A DNA stretch of 64,000 bases from Sporomusa termitida (GTDB lineage Bacteria; Bacillota; Negativicutes; Sporomusales; Sporomusaceae), in contig NZ_CP036259.1 of assembly GCF_007641255.1 (NCBI RefSeq), forward strand, positions 1,612,001 to 1,676,000, written 5' to 3'. The position numbers and the translations under genes were made by a program. Numbering within the stretch: position 1 is the first letter of the stretch; the number at the start of each line of letters is the position of its first letter. Below the pieces are notes generated by a model. It was given only the letters and a program-made list of their open reading frames with translations. It did no database searches and was not told the DNA's origin. Of this stretch, positions 17,753 to 24,963 are shown piece by piece.

Positions 17753-18004
17753 ATGGCAAAAACACTCTATGTCGGTAACCTGCCCTGGAATACTACAGAC
17801 ACCGCGCTTGCGGATGCATTTAGCCCGCATGGTTCTGTGATATCAAGCCGGATCATTACAGACAAAGAAACAGGCCGTTCCCGTGGTTTCGGTTTTGTGG
17901 AGGTTGAGGACGCTGACGCCGAAAAAATGGTTGAGGCCATGAATGGCTCGCAAATTGCAGGCCGGCAGATTGTCGTTAATGAAGCTAAGCCGCGCCAGGA
18001 TTAA
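17753..18004 (+). CDS. RRM-domain RNA-binding protein
   Basis: Small RNA-binding protein of 83 residues consisting of one RNA recognition motif. RNP2 is LYVGNL (residues 4-9) and RNP1 is RGFGFVEV (about 44-51). Similar proteins in cyanobacteria are cold-inducible; a role as RNA chaperone is inference. A strong GGAGGTGATT site precedes the ATG. It has its own terminator and interrupts the usual nadD-yqeK pairing. Confidence 0.88.
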   Translation: MAKTLYVGNLPWNTTDTALADAFSPHGSVISSRIITDKETGRSRGFGFVEVEDADAEKMVEAMNGSQIAGRQIVVNEAKPRQD

Positions 18005-18051
18005 TCCCAGTGGCGTTGAGCGTGTAAATCATACATGTTTTTGATGTACTC

Positions 18052-18078
18052 ACCTCCTAGCTTTAGGAGGTTTTTTAT
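18052..18078 (+). terminator. Terminator after the RRM gene
   Basis: Stem ACCTCCTA / TAGGAGGT with a 4-base loop, followed by TTTTTATTTTA. Confidence 0.85.
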
Positions 18079-18143
18079 TTTATATAAAAAAGGATATCCT
18101 CATAAATTGACGAATTTTAGTAGTAAAGAGCAGGTGATGTAAG

Positions 18144-18728
18144 ATGCTGGATCTTAGCCAGCTTACCGAAAAACTGTCGCAAAATTTATCAGCAAAGCGA
18201 TTTCACCACTCCCTTGGTGTAAGCGAAACTGCGAGCGATTTGGCGGCCCGCTACGGCGCCGATATAGATAAAGCCAAACTGGCCGGATTACTTCATGATT
18301 GCGGCCGGGCAATACCCAGCAATAACCTATTGCCAACAGCAGCGGCTTTTGGTATAGTGGTGAGTGATGTTGAACATTGTCAACCAGTGCTGCTGCATGC
18401 TCCGCTGGGAGCCTGCATGGCCCAAACCGAATATGGGATTACGGACCAGCAGATTCTTAAAGCCATTGCCCTGCACACTACCGGCGGGCCCAATTTATCA
18501 AAGCTGGAGAAGATAATTTATTTAGCTGATTTTATTGAACCAGGCCGCAGTTTTCCCGGCGTGGACAAGCTCCGCCGCCTGGCTGCTGCTGATTTGGATG
18601 CGGCGATGATTGCCGCTTATGACGAGTCTGTTACCTATATGCTTGAACAGGGAATGCTTATCCATCCGGCCTCAATTGGCGGGCGTAATTTTTTACTATT
18701 ACAAAGACAAAAAACTCAATGTAAATAA
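18144..18728 (+). CDS. yqeK: YqeK, HD-domain hydrolase (Ap4A hydrolase family)
   Basis: Metal-dependent HD-domain phosphohydrolase; characterised homologues split diadenosine tetraphosphate symmetrically. 194 residues. Metal ligands visible: H at HSLGVSETA (about 23), the HD pair in GLLHDCGR, H in ALHTTGGPNLS and the ADFIEPGR motif. Conserved between nadD and rsfS. Confidence 0.9.
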   Translation: MLDLSQLTEKLSQNLSAKRFHHSLGVSETASDLAARYGADIDKAKLAGLLHDCGRAIPSNNLLPTAAAFGIVVSDVEHCQPVLLHAPLGACMAQTEYGITDQQILKAIALHTTGGPNLSKLEKIIYLADFIEPGRSFPGVDKLRRLAAADLDAAMIAAYDESVTYMLEQGMLIHPASIGGRNFLLLQRQKTQCK

Positions 18729-18761
18729 AGGGTGTTGTCTTTCGGGAGAGGAGATGATACC

Positions 18762-19754
18762 ATGAGCGAACCGCAACGGCAGTCGCGCAAGGTACGCTGG
18801 GACAGGGTTCTGCTGCTGCTCATTTTGTTGCTTATTGCCGTAGTTGCCTTAGCCGGGGCTACCGTGTATGCTTACCTTAATATTGTTCGCAGTGCGCCGG
18901 TAGCACCGGTAGTTAAGCAGAGTGAACGGCCGCCGGAAACATTAAGCAACAGGGTCAACATCCTGCTCCTGGGGGTGGATGACAAAGATCATGAGAACCC
19001 CAATGACCTGGCCAGACGATCAGATACGATGATGGTGGCAAGTATCAACCCCCAGCAGGGGACGGTTAATATCCTGTCATTACCCCGTGATACCAAGGTT
19101 ACTATTCCGGGCCGTAAAGGCTATGACAAGCTTAATCACGCGTATGCTTATGGCGGAGCCGAACTGGCCCGCAGCACAGTGGAGCAGTTTTTGCATGTGC
19201 CGATCAATTACTATGTGGTTATTGACTGGCAGGCGTTTATAAAGGTGATTGACATTTTGGGCGGCGTAGACCTTTACGTTGAACATAACATGAATTACAG
19301 AGACCCTTATGCTGACCTTGAGATTCATATTAAGCAGGGCTATCAACACCTTGATGGTGAAAAAGCCGGGAAGTATGTCCGTTTTCGCAGCGATGAACTG
19401 GGGGATATCGGCCGGGTGCAGCGCCAGCAGCGATTTATTAAAGCGTTGGCCAAGGAAACGCTGCAGGTAGGTACTATTTTGAAAGTACCGGCTCTGGTGA
19501 ATACCCTTAACGAGTATATCGAGACCGATATGTCGGCAATGACGATGGTTAAGGTTGCCAATAGTCTTAAAGGCTTCAACTCCGAGGACCTGTATGCGGA
19601 AATGCTGCCTGGTGATTTTGCTACAATCGAGGGGCTGAGTTATTGGATTCCTGATAAGGAAATGACAAAACAACTTGTTGAAACCATGTTTATTGCTACA
19701 ACCAAAGTGAGCGGGATATACCAGGAGGGGCCCGGTTCCACCCGGAAAAATTAA
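18762..19754 (+). CDS. LytR-CpsA-Psr (LCP) family cell-wall protein
   Basis: Probably attaches a lipid-linked glycopolymer to peptidoglycan. 330 residues: short basic cytosolic N-terminus, one membrane segment (VLLLLILLLIAVVALAGAT, about 16-34), then the extracellular LCP domain (about 65-300). Seen: ILLLGVDD, RRSDTMMVASINPQ, LSLPRDTKVTIPG, YDKLNHAYAYGG and VRFRSDELGDIGRVQRQQ, the phosphate-binding Arg/Asp set of the family. ATG 18762 has GAGAGGAGA upstream. Sits between yqeK and rsfS. Confidence 0.9.
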   Translation: MSEPQRQSRKVRWDRVLLLLILLLIAVVALAGATVYAYLNIVRSAPVAPVVKQSERPPETLSNRVNILLLGVDDKDHENPNDLARRSDTMMVASINPQQGTVNILSLPRDTKVTIPGRKGYDKLNHAYAYGGAELARSTVEQFLHVPINYYVVIDWQAFIKVIDILGGVDLYVEHNMNYRDPYADLEIHIKQGYQHLDGEKAGKYVRFRSDELGDIGRVQRQQRFIKALAKETLQVGTILKVPALVNTLNEYIETDMSAMTMVKVANSLKGFNSEDLYAEMLPGDFATIEGLSYWIPDKEMTKQLVETMFIATTKVSGIYQEGPGSTRKN

Positions 19755-19764
19755 AAATACCGGA

Positions 19765-19800
19765 GCAAAGCGTATTTTATTGCGCTTTGCCTTTTTTTTT
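19765..19800 (+). terminator. Terminator after the LCP gene
   Basis: Stem GCAAAGCG / CGCTTTGC with a 10-base loop and CTTTTTTTTT. Confidence 0.88.
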
Positions 19801-19892
19801 GCAGGATAATTGCCAGCAAAGTCCGAATAAAATAAATCCGGAAAGAAAAAGATAGTTTATAGAAGCGGATTCCAGGAGGTATTTTTTAACGA

Positions 19893-20243
19893 ATGATTCA
19901 AACTGACAACAATTTAGCAGAATCAGTGGCCAAGGCTGCCAGCGATAAAAAAGCAGGCGATATTGTAATTATGGACTTAACCGGCATTTCACCGGTGACT
20001 GATTATTTTGTTATTTGCAGCGCTAACTCAATCACCCAGGTCCAGGCAATTGCCGATAACATTGAAGAACAACTCAGCGAACAGGGGATCAGGCTGTTGC
20101 GCCGGGAAGGCTATCGTGACGCCCGATGGGTACTTCTTGATTACGGCAATTGTGTAGCTCATATTTTTCTTGATGAAGACCGTCAGTTTTATAAGCTTGA
20201 GCGTTTGTGGGGCGATGCCAAACAAGTAGTATATCAAGGTTAG
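19893..20243 (+). CDS. rsfS: Ribosome silencing factor RsfS
   Basis: Binds L14 on the 50S subunit and blocks subunit joining under starvation. 116 residues. Seen: DIVIMDLTGISPVTDYFVI (about 30-48), REGYRDARWVLLDYGNCV and HIFLDEDRQFYKLERLWGD, all family hallmarks. AGGAGG lies upstream of ATG 19893. Confidence 0.94.
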   Translation: MIQTDNNLAESVAKAASDKKAGDIVIMDLTGISPVTDYFVICSANSITQVQAIADNIEEQLSEQGIRLLRREGYRDARWVLLDYGNCVAHIFLDEDRQFYKLERLWGDAKQVVYQG

Positions 20244-20251
20244 GTGTAATA

Positions 20252-21136
20252 ATGGATAACCGTAAGCACAATTATCAGCCCGGTGATGTAGTTGACCTGA
20301 CTGTAGTCCGCAAAAATGAAATGGGAGCATTTCTGGATGCCGGTACAGGCAATACCAGTGATGATATATTACTCCATAAAGCGCAGCAGGCTGAAGAAGT
20401 AACCATAGGCCAGACGCTCAAGGTTTATCTTTATAAGGACCCTAAAGGCCGGCTGACAGCCAGTATGCGCCTGCCACAGATGCGGGAAGGGCAGGTGGCC
20501 AGGGTGGAAGTGATTAATACCACACGGGACGGAGCCTTTGTTAATATCGGGGCAGAACGGGGTGTCTTTATGCCCCATGCCGGCAGACGGGGCCTACCGC
20601 GCCGGGGCGAGAAAATATGGGTTAAGCTGTACCGTGATAAATCAGGGCGCCCTGCAGTTACGATGGAGGTTGAAGATGAGCTCAGGCAAGCTTCAAGGCC
20701 GGCAGAAGGCCTAAAAATCGGCGACACTGTCGTTGGTTCAGTATATAATTATAGCGATCAGGGGGCTTTCCTTTTTACTAAAGAACGGTTTATTGCCTTT
20801 CTGCATAATGATGAAATGACTGAGCGCCCCCGGGTTGGCGCCGAACTAGAGGCCCGGGTTACCTACCTGAGAGAAGACGGCCGGCTTAATGTGTCGATGC
20901 GTCCTGTCAAAGAAGCGGCCATGGATACTGACACGGAAAATATTCTGGCGGTGCTCCGGGCCCGCGGGGGCCAAATGCCGTATAGTGATAATTCCCCGCC
21001 CGAAATTATTAAGGAGAAGTTTAATATCAGTAAAGCTGCTTTTAAGCGCGCTCTGGGTCGTCTGCTTAAGGACCGGCGAATCGAGCAAAAAGAGGGCTGG
21101 ACGTATCTGAAAAAAGAGGCTGAAGACGGTGAATAA
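20252..21136 (+). CDS. cvfB: CvfB-type S1 RNA-binding protein
   Basis: S1-domain protein (YitL/CvfB family), which affects virulence factor expression in S. aureus through RNA binding. 294 residues: three S1-like folds (about 8-65, 70-130, 150-215) and a C-terminal winged helix (about 225-285, with PEIIKEKFNISKAAFKRALG). ATG 20252 follows rsfS by eight bases; a longer reading would overlap rsfS. Regulatory targets are not inferable. Confidence 0.85.
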   Translation: MDNRKHNYQPGDVVDLTVVRKNEMGAFLDAGTGNTSDDILLHKAQQAEEVTIGQTLKVYLYKDPKGRLTASMRLPQMREGQVARVEVINTTRDGAFVNIGAERGVFMPHAGRRGLPRRGEKIWVKLYRDKSGRPAVTMEVEDELRQASRPAEGLKIGDTVVGSVYNYSDQGAFLFTKERFIAFLHNDEMTERPRVGAELEARVTYLREDGRLNVSMRPVKEAAMDTDTENILAVLRARGGQMPYSDNSPPEIIKEKFNISKAAFKRALGRLLKDRRIEQKEGWTYLKKEAEDGE

Positions 21137-21154
21137 GCCGCCTTCAGCTCTTTT
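21119..21154 (+). terminator. Terminator overlapping the cvfB stop
   Basis: GCTGAAGACGG / CCGCCTTCAGC with one mismatch, loop TGAATAAG containing the stop codon, then TCTTTTAC. Confidence 0.65.
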
Positions 21155-21170
21155 ACACTTTAACTGTCTA

Positions 21171-21284
21171 TCATGTGGGGAGTGAATTTTTGCAGGGCAT
21201 ATTCTTTTTCTGGTCGCCTGCATTCCCATGTTTTTCGGTATCGATGTTTGCTTTCTGTTTGTTTTTTTTGTCTTTGTTAGCCAT
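21171..21284 (-). CDS. Small lysine-rich protein (37 residues)
   Basis: Very short frame beginning MANKDKKNKQKANIDTEKHG, with ATG at 21284 and a strong GGGAGG eight bases upstream on the - strand. About a quarter of residues are Lys. No family recognised. Small basic proteins with strong ribosome-binding sites are common among spore proteins, but no spore-protein motif is present. The good start site makes translation likely. Confidence 0.5.
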   Translation of the reverse strand: MANKDKKNKQKANIDTEKHGNAGDQKKNMPCKNSLPT

Positions 21285-21351
21285 ATTATCACGCCTCCCT
21301 AATTTTGATTGCAAGCGAACTAGCTGCTTAGTGTCCAGATGTCAGCCGCTG

Positions 21352-21543
21352 TTATTTCGTTTCCTTGCCCGTCGCTTTGACAGCCGGCTGGAGGTCTGCG
21401 GCTGCGAGGGTTTCATTGCTCACTTCATACTTTGCCTGGCTGGACGTTGTCCGCGGGCCTTCGGCAATTAAGTTCTGGGAACCTGCTTGTGATTCACCCG
21501 CAAAATTTTTCCCATTCCAGAAAGCAGATTTTTTGCTTGTCAT
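21352..21543 (-). CDS. Small hydrophilic protein of unknown function (63 residues)
   Basis: Begins MTSKKSAFWNGKNFAGESQA at 21543, with GGGGAGGTGAT eight bases upstream. Rich in Ser, Thr, Ala, Gln and Lys and lacking any hydrophobic core, which suggests a disordered or DNA-coating-type protein. It lies upstream of, and on the same strand as, the 37-residue gene. Gamma-type small acid-soluble spore proteins have a similar composition, but their repeat signature is not seen. Function unknown. Confidence 0.55.
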   Translation of the reverse strand: MTSKKSAFWNGKNFAGESQAGSQNLIAEGPRTTSSQAKYEVSNETLAAADLQPAVKATGKETK

Positions 21544-21573
21544 AGTATCACCTCCCCTGGTGAATCATAATGC

Positions 21574-21804
21574 GAGTACCGTGCGTCACCGAAAAGTTTG
21601 GCTTATATTGCGGTCTTTTGCCGCCCTGCTTCGTTGTCGGCGCCTTTGCCTATATCCGATATGCAAGGCCCGCGCAAGTAATAAGAGATCCATCATCTGC
21701 CGGTTCATTAAAGCAGATTTTAATGAATCAATTAGCGTCTCGCCTCGCAGGACAAAAAATTCTCCAATCTAATCGCAAATTTTTAAGCGGCGCACGGTAC
21801 TAGT
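21574..21804. repeat. Family-2 long-inverted-repeat element, copy 1
   Basis: A 231 bp element whose ends are GAGTACCGTGCG and the complement of ACTAGTACCGTGCGC. Internal core: CTGCTTCGTTGTCGGCGCC, then AAGTAATAAGAG, then CATTAAAGCAGATTTTAATG. The same core and ends recur at 38151-38385. No convincing protein is encoded. MITE-like by structure; no transposase of matching ends is in the window. Confidence 0.7.
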
Positions 21805-21927
21805 TTTCCCGCATGAATGCTTCACATGAGCGGCAATGATTGCTAGCTTTTTACGTATGGGCGGCCAATACATGATTTTCAGATTTTAGTGGTACACTAT
21901 AAAAAACATGAGTGGGAGGTACACTGC

Positions 21928-22116
21928 GTGGATCAACAGTTACAGACTATTACCCAGCAAGTTGCAGCGCTTAGACAACAACTGAGCGACCTTATGCAGA
22001 ATTCTAATTCAGCTGATGCCGAGCTTATAACAGCCAGCAGTACGCTGGCTGCCCAGCTTGAGGATTATGCACATACAATCGCGGAAAAACGCATACCGTC
22101 AATGCGGACCTTCTAA
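21928..22116 (+). CDS. Small helical protein, possibly Spo0E-like
   Basis: 62 residues from GTG 21928, with GTGGGAGG seven bases upstream. Predicted two-helix hairpin (LQTITQQVAALRQQLSDLM, then ELITASSTLAAQLEDYAHTI). The second helix resembles the Spo0E phosphatase motif SxxLDxxIxxY, but the key Asp is Ala here, so phosphatase activity on Spo0A is doubtful. A simple coiled-coil protein is the alternative. Followed by a terminator shared with the opposite gene. Confidence 0.5.
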   Translation: MDQQLQTITQQVAALRQQLSDLMQNSNSADAELITASSTLAAQLEDYAHTIAEKRIPSMRTF

Positions 22117-22177
22117 GCACAACACCGCTTGGGGACGGGACCTGGCCAGCATTACATTTTATAAATCTAAAGAAAAA

Positions 22178-22208
22178 AACCTGCGGAGGTTTATCCGCAG
22201 GTTTTTTA
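22178..22208. terminator. Bidirectional terminator
   Basis: Stem AACCTGCGGA / TCCGCAGGTT, flanked by AAAAAAA on one side and TTTTTTATT on the other, between convergent genes. Confidence 0.88.
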
Positions 22209-23534
22209 TTCAAACTCAATGCTATCGTCCATAACCAGCCGGGTAATAAGGACTTTGTCAACCCGGGCCTTATCCATATCGACAACCTCAAACCGGTAAC
22301 CATTCCACTCAAAGCATTCGGCAGCAGTGGGAATATGACCGAGATAAGAGACCATAAAGCCGCCCAGGGTTTGGAAATAGCCTCTTTCATCACCGGGGAA
22401 ATGGTCGATGTCGAGCAATTCTTTCAATTCTTCCACTGACAGCATACCGTCGACCAGCCAGGAACCATCTTCTCTGGCGATTACATCGGGATCGTCATCT
22501 TCACCCAGGTTAGGCATGTCGCCCACAATGTGCTCAGCAATATCATAAAGGCTGATTAACCCGGAAATACCGCCATACTCATCGACGATCAGGGCTACAT
22601 AAACTCCGGTTTCGCGAAATTTTTCCAGCACTTTAAGGGCCGGCGTATGTTTAGGGATGTAAAGTGGCTGGCGGGCCGTCTGCTCAAGCTGCAGCGGACT
22701 GCCAGCCACATAGTTAGATAAAAGCTCATTCGAATAAACAACACCGATTATATCATCCAAACTGCCGCGGGCCAGGGGGAAAAACAGATGATGGGTATTT
22801 CTGATGATGCGGAGATTATATTGGTCGTTATCTTCAATATCAAGCCACTTGAGCTGGGTACGGGGGGTCATCAGCGCACCTACACGCATATCGCCGAGCA
22901 CAAATATATTCTCAACCATTTCCCGTTCAGCCTTTTCAAACACTCCATGCTGTGCACCCTGGCCGATTAACACCCGGACCTCTTCTTCTGTAACCGGCGG
23001 CTCTGACGCTGGTTTAGCCCCTATAAGCTTCATGACCACATTAGTGGAAGCACCAAGCAGCTGAACCAGCGGCCGGTTGATACGCACAAAGGCTGTCATC
23101 GGTATGGCAACCGTTGCCGCAATTTTTTCCGGATTATTAAGGGCCAGTTTTTTGGGGACCAGTTCGCCGATGATCAGTGACAGGTAAGTAATAGTGCCGA
23201 CGACGATAGCAAGACTGACAGCCTCGCTGTAACCCCTGAACAAGGGAATCGTATTCAGGAAGGACGCCAGCAGCATGGAGATGCGGGCGCCGCCGAAAGC
23301 ACCGGTGAGAATACCGATCAGCGTAATGCCAATCTGAACGGCAGATAAAAGCGGCGTCGGTTCTGCGGTCAATCTTAGTGCTGCCTTGGCCCCTTTACTG
23401 CCGGAAGCGGCCATGTTCTCCAGCCGGCTCTTCCGGGAGGACACAATAGACATTTCTGTCAAAGCAAATAACCCATTAGCAAAAATTAGGGCAAAAATAA
23501 TCATGATTTCGGTACTAATCGAGGGTGTATCCAA
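22206..23534 (-). CDS. CNNM/CorC (TlyC-type) membrane protein with CBS pair
   Basis: Membrane protein of the DUF21-CBS-CorC_HlyC family, linked to Mg2+/Co2+ export or metal homeostasis; the older name haemolysin is misleading. 442 residues: DUF21 domain with about four hydrophobic segments (1-190), two CBS domains (about 205-330), and a C-terminal CorC_HlyC domain (about 345-435). The start is uncertain: TTG 23534 gives the full N-terminal helix, and ATG 23504 is the next choice. Convergent with the small helical gene. Confidence 0.85.
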   Translation of the reverse strand: MDTPSISTEIMIIFALIFANGLFALTEMSIVSSRKSRLENMAASGSKGAKAALRLTAEPTPLLSAVQIGITLIGILTGAFGGARISMLLASFLNTIPLFRGYSEAVSLAIVVGTITYLSLIIGELVPKKLALNNPEKIAATVAIPMTAFVRINRPLVQLLGASTNVVMKLIGAKPASEPPVTEEEVRVLIGQGAQHGVFEKAEREMVENIFVLGDMRVGALMTPRTQLKWLDIEDNDQYNLRIIRNTHHLFFPLARGSLDDIIGVVYSNELLSNYVAGSPLQLEQTARQPLYIPKHTPALKVLEKFRETGVYVALIVDEYGGISGLISLYDIAEHIVGDMPNLGEDDDPDVIAREDGSWLVDGMLSVEELKELLDIDHFPGDERGYFQTLGGFMVSYLGHIPTAAECFEWNGYRFEVVDMDKARVDKVLITRLVMDDSIEFE

Positions 23535-23783
23535 GGTTACAATAACACACTCCCTGTAATAAATTGTATAATTTAATGATTATATCATATCCTGTTAGGC
23601 CGCAAATCAAACTCGTGGCCGGTACATACATAACACCAATGAGTGCAATCAGGCCGCCAATCATGCCAAGCTTGCGCGGTGTTGCGTTTTCAACTACGGC
23701 ACAATAAAAACACCGCCATATGCGGTATAACCGGCCAAGGTTCGCTGTCGGCAGCACAGGGCAGGAGGAACCTCCGCAAATAA

Positions 23784-23814
23784 ATTGCCTGCTGGCAATA
23801 AAGCAGCAGGCAAT
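23784..23814 (-). terminator. Terminator after the YqaA/DedA-type gene
   Basis: Read on the - strand: ATTGCCTGCTG / CAGCAGGCAAT, followed by TTATTTG. Immediately after the stop codon. Confidence 0.7.
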
Positions 23815-23817
23815 ATG

Positions 23818-24405
23818 TCATAATTTATCGGCCACGGTCTCCGTTTTTCTGCTTTTTTTTATAACATACGCAATTAGTCCGACAACTGTTATGAGGATCA
23901 GGGAGATAATCAGCAGATCATCCTTATGCTGGGTAAACATTTCTACCGCCTGAGGGCCAAAATAGAAAATCAGTATCCCTTCAAGTAAAAAGCGTTTACC
24001 CCGTCCCAGAAAAGAAATGAGCAGAAATAGGGGCAGATTTATTTTTAGCGCTCCGGCGGTTATACTGATAAACTTATAGGGGATAGGTGACAAGGAAGCC
24101 AAAAATATGGCCCATAAGGCATTTTCTTTAACTACACCGTAAATTTTATCTATATAGCGGGCAGGTATAAATCTGCGGGCGGCCGGCAAGCCAATCTTGA
24201 GTCCGAGCACGTAGCCGATCAAACCGCCCATTACGGAGACCACAGTTGCAGCTAAGCCATAATAGATAGCATTTTGCGGGTGAGTCAAGGCCAAGGGTAT
24301 GAGAAGCAGGTCTGGTAATACCGGCGAAATAAAAGACTCTGTGAAGGCCGCAATCAGCAGACCGGTGAGCCCCCATTCCAAAAGTATTTCTACGATTGCG
24401 TCCAT
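23818..24405 (-). CDS. YqaA/DedA (SNARE-associated, VTT) family membrane protein
   Basis: Integral membrane protein of 195 residues with four to five hydrophobic segments. Seen: ESFISPVLPDLLLIPLAL (re-entrant-loop-like region), GGLIGYVLGLKIG, and the SLSPIPYKFISITAGAL motif. DedA/YqaA proteins are thought to move lipids or ions; the precise role is unknown. A yybP-ykoY riboswitch precedes it, so expression is probably Mn2+-dependent, hinting at a role in metal handling. ATG 24405 is preferred over GTG 24411 because GGGAG is correctly spaced. Confidence 0.85.
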   Translation of the reverse strand: MDAIVEILLEWGLTGLLIAAFTESFISPVLPDLLLIPLALTHPQNAIYYGLAATVVSVMGGLIGYVLGLKIGLPAARRFIPARYIDKIYGVVKENALWAIFLASLSPIPYKFISITAGALKINLPLFLLISFLGRGKRFLLEGILIFYFGPQAVEMFTQHKDDLLIISLILITVVGLIAYVIKKSRKTETVADKL

Positions 24406-24455
24406 TGCCACGCTCCCTCTAGTATCGTTTGCTAACGATTTCTATATAATACTAA

Positions 24456-24502
24456 ATAAAAAGCGAAACACTTTAGCATGGTATAGTCAAGCCATACTAA
24501 AG
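24456..24502 (-). terminator. Expression-platform terminator of the riboswitch
   Basis: On the - strand CTTTAGTATGG pairs with CCATGCTAAAG (11 pairs), followed by TTCGCTTTTTATTT. Its 5' arm uses the end of the riboswitch (ACCTTTAG), so metal binding could prevent its formation and allow read-through. Confidence 0.7.
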
Positions 24503-24586
24503 GTCTCGCTAATTGGCTGATACCAATGGCCGGGCCAGGCAGATGCCGTGTGTTGACCCAGCCTTACAAGCTACTCCCCTTTAGAA
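24490..24586 (-). promoter_or_regulatory. yybP-ykoY (Mn2+) riboswitch
   Basis: On the - strand: CTAAAGGGGAGTAGC, then GGTCAACACACGGC, then GCGAGACCTTTAGTATGG, matching the hallmarks of the yybP-ykoY class (AAAGGGGAGTAGC... GTCAACACGG... GCGAGACCTTT). This class senses Mn2+. It lies between a promoter and the YqaA/DedA-type gene. Confidence 0.88.
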
Positions 24587-24605
24587 AACAACGCGAGTTG
24601 ATTCT

Positions 24606-24635
24606 AGTTTAGCGCACCGATGGTATATCAGTCAA
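24606..24635 (-). promoter_or_regulatory. Candidate promoter for the riboswitch transcript
   Basis: TTGACT (24635-24630), 18 bp spacer, TAAACT (24611-24606) on the - strand, just upstream of the riboswitch. Confidence 0.6.
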
Positions 24636-24673
24636 GTTATTGTATGCGATTAAGAACAGATTTACACAAATAA

Positions 24674-24702
24674 AAATAGAACTTATTTATAAGTTCTATT
24701 TT
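24674..24702 (-). terminator. Terminator of the tRNA-Ala transcript
   Basis: On the - strand: TAGAACTTA / TAAGTTCTA with a 4-base loop, followed by TTTTTATTTG. Lies immediately after the tRNA CCA. Confidence 0.82.
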
Positions 24703-24778
24703 TGGTGGAGATAAGCGGGATCGAACCGCTGGCCTCTTGAATGCCATTCAAGCGCTCTCCCAGCTGAGCTATACCCCC
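24703..24778 (-). tRNA. tRNA-Ala (anticodon GGC)
   Basis: 76 bases including an encoded CCA. On the - strand it begins GGGGGTATAGCTCAGC; the anticodon stem is CTTGA / TCAAG around the loop ATGGCAT, giving GGC. The T loop is GGTTCGATCCC. The acceptor stem closes with two G-U pairs. Single gene with its own promoter and terminator. Confidence 0.96.
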
Positions 24779-24807
24779 ATAGGCAGACTAAACATACTAT
24801 ATTAGCA

Positions 24808-24836
24808 ATTATACTTAGATAGTGACATCATGTCAA
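24808..24836 (-). promoter_or_regulatory. Promoter of tRNA-Ala
   Basis: TTGACA (24836-24831), 17 bp, TATAAT (24813-24808) on the - strand: both hexamers are consensus. Confidence 0.88.
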
Positions 24837-24963
24837 GAGCGGGGGCGGCAACAGGTTGTAAATTTTCTATCCTGATTTGGCAGGTACTTACAGGTTTTAT
24901 GCAGAATATTTCTGCATAAGCTCTGTAGTCGTGGAGAACTAGTGAAAGAAGGAACCTGACATT

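Noticed and set aside
21365-21803. Frames of 135 and 77 residues on the + strand over the family-2 element
   Set aside because: They run through the repeat, and the small - strand genes have much better start sites; no recognisable domain.
23515-23757. An 80-residue - strand frame with one hydrophobic stretch, just upstream of the CNNM/CorC gene
   Set aside because: No ribosome-binding site, GTG-only start, and it overlaps the next gene by 20 bases. The hydrophobic run (MIGGLIALIGVMYVPATSLI) is suggestive, so a decayed small membrane gene remains possible.
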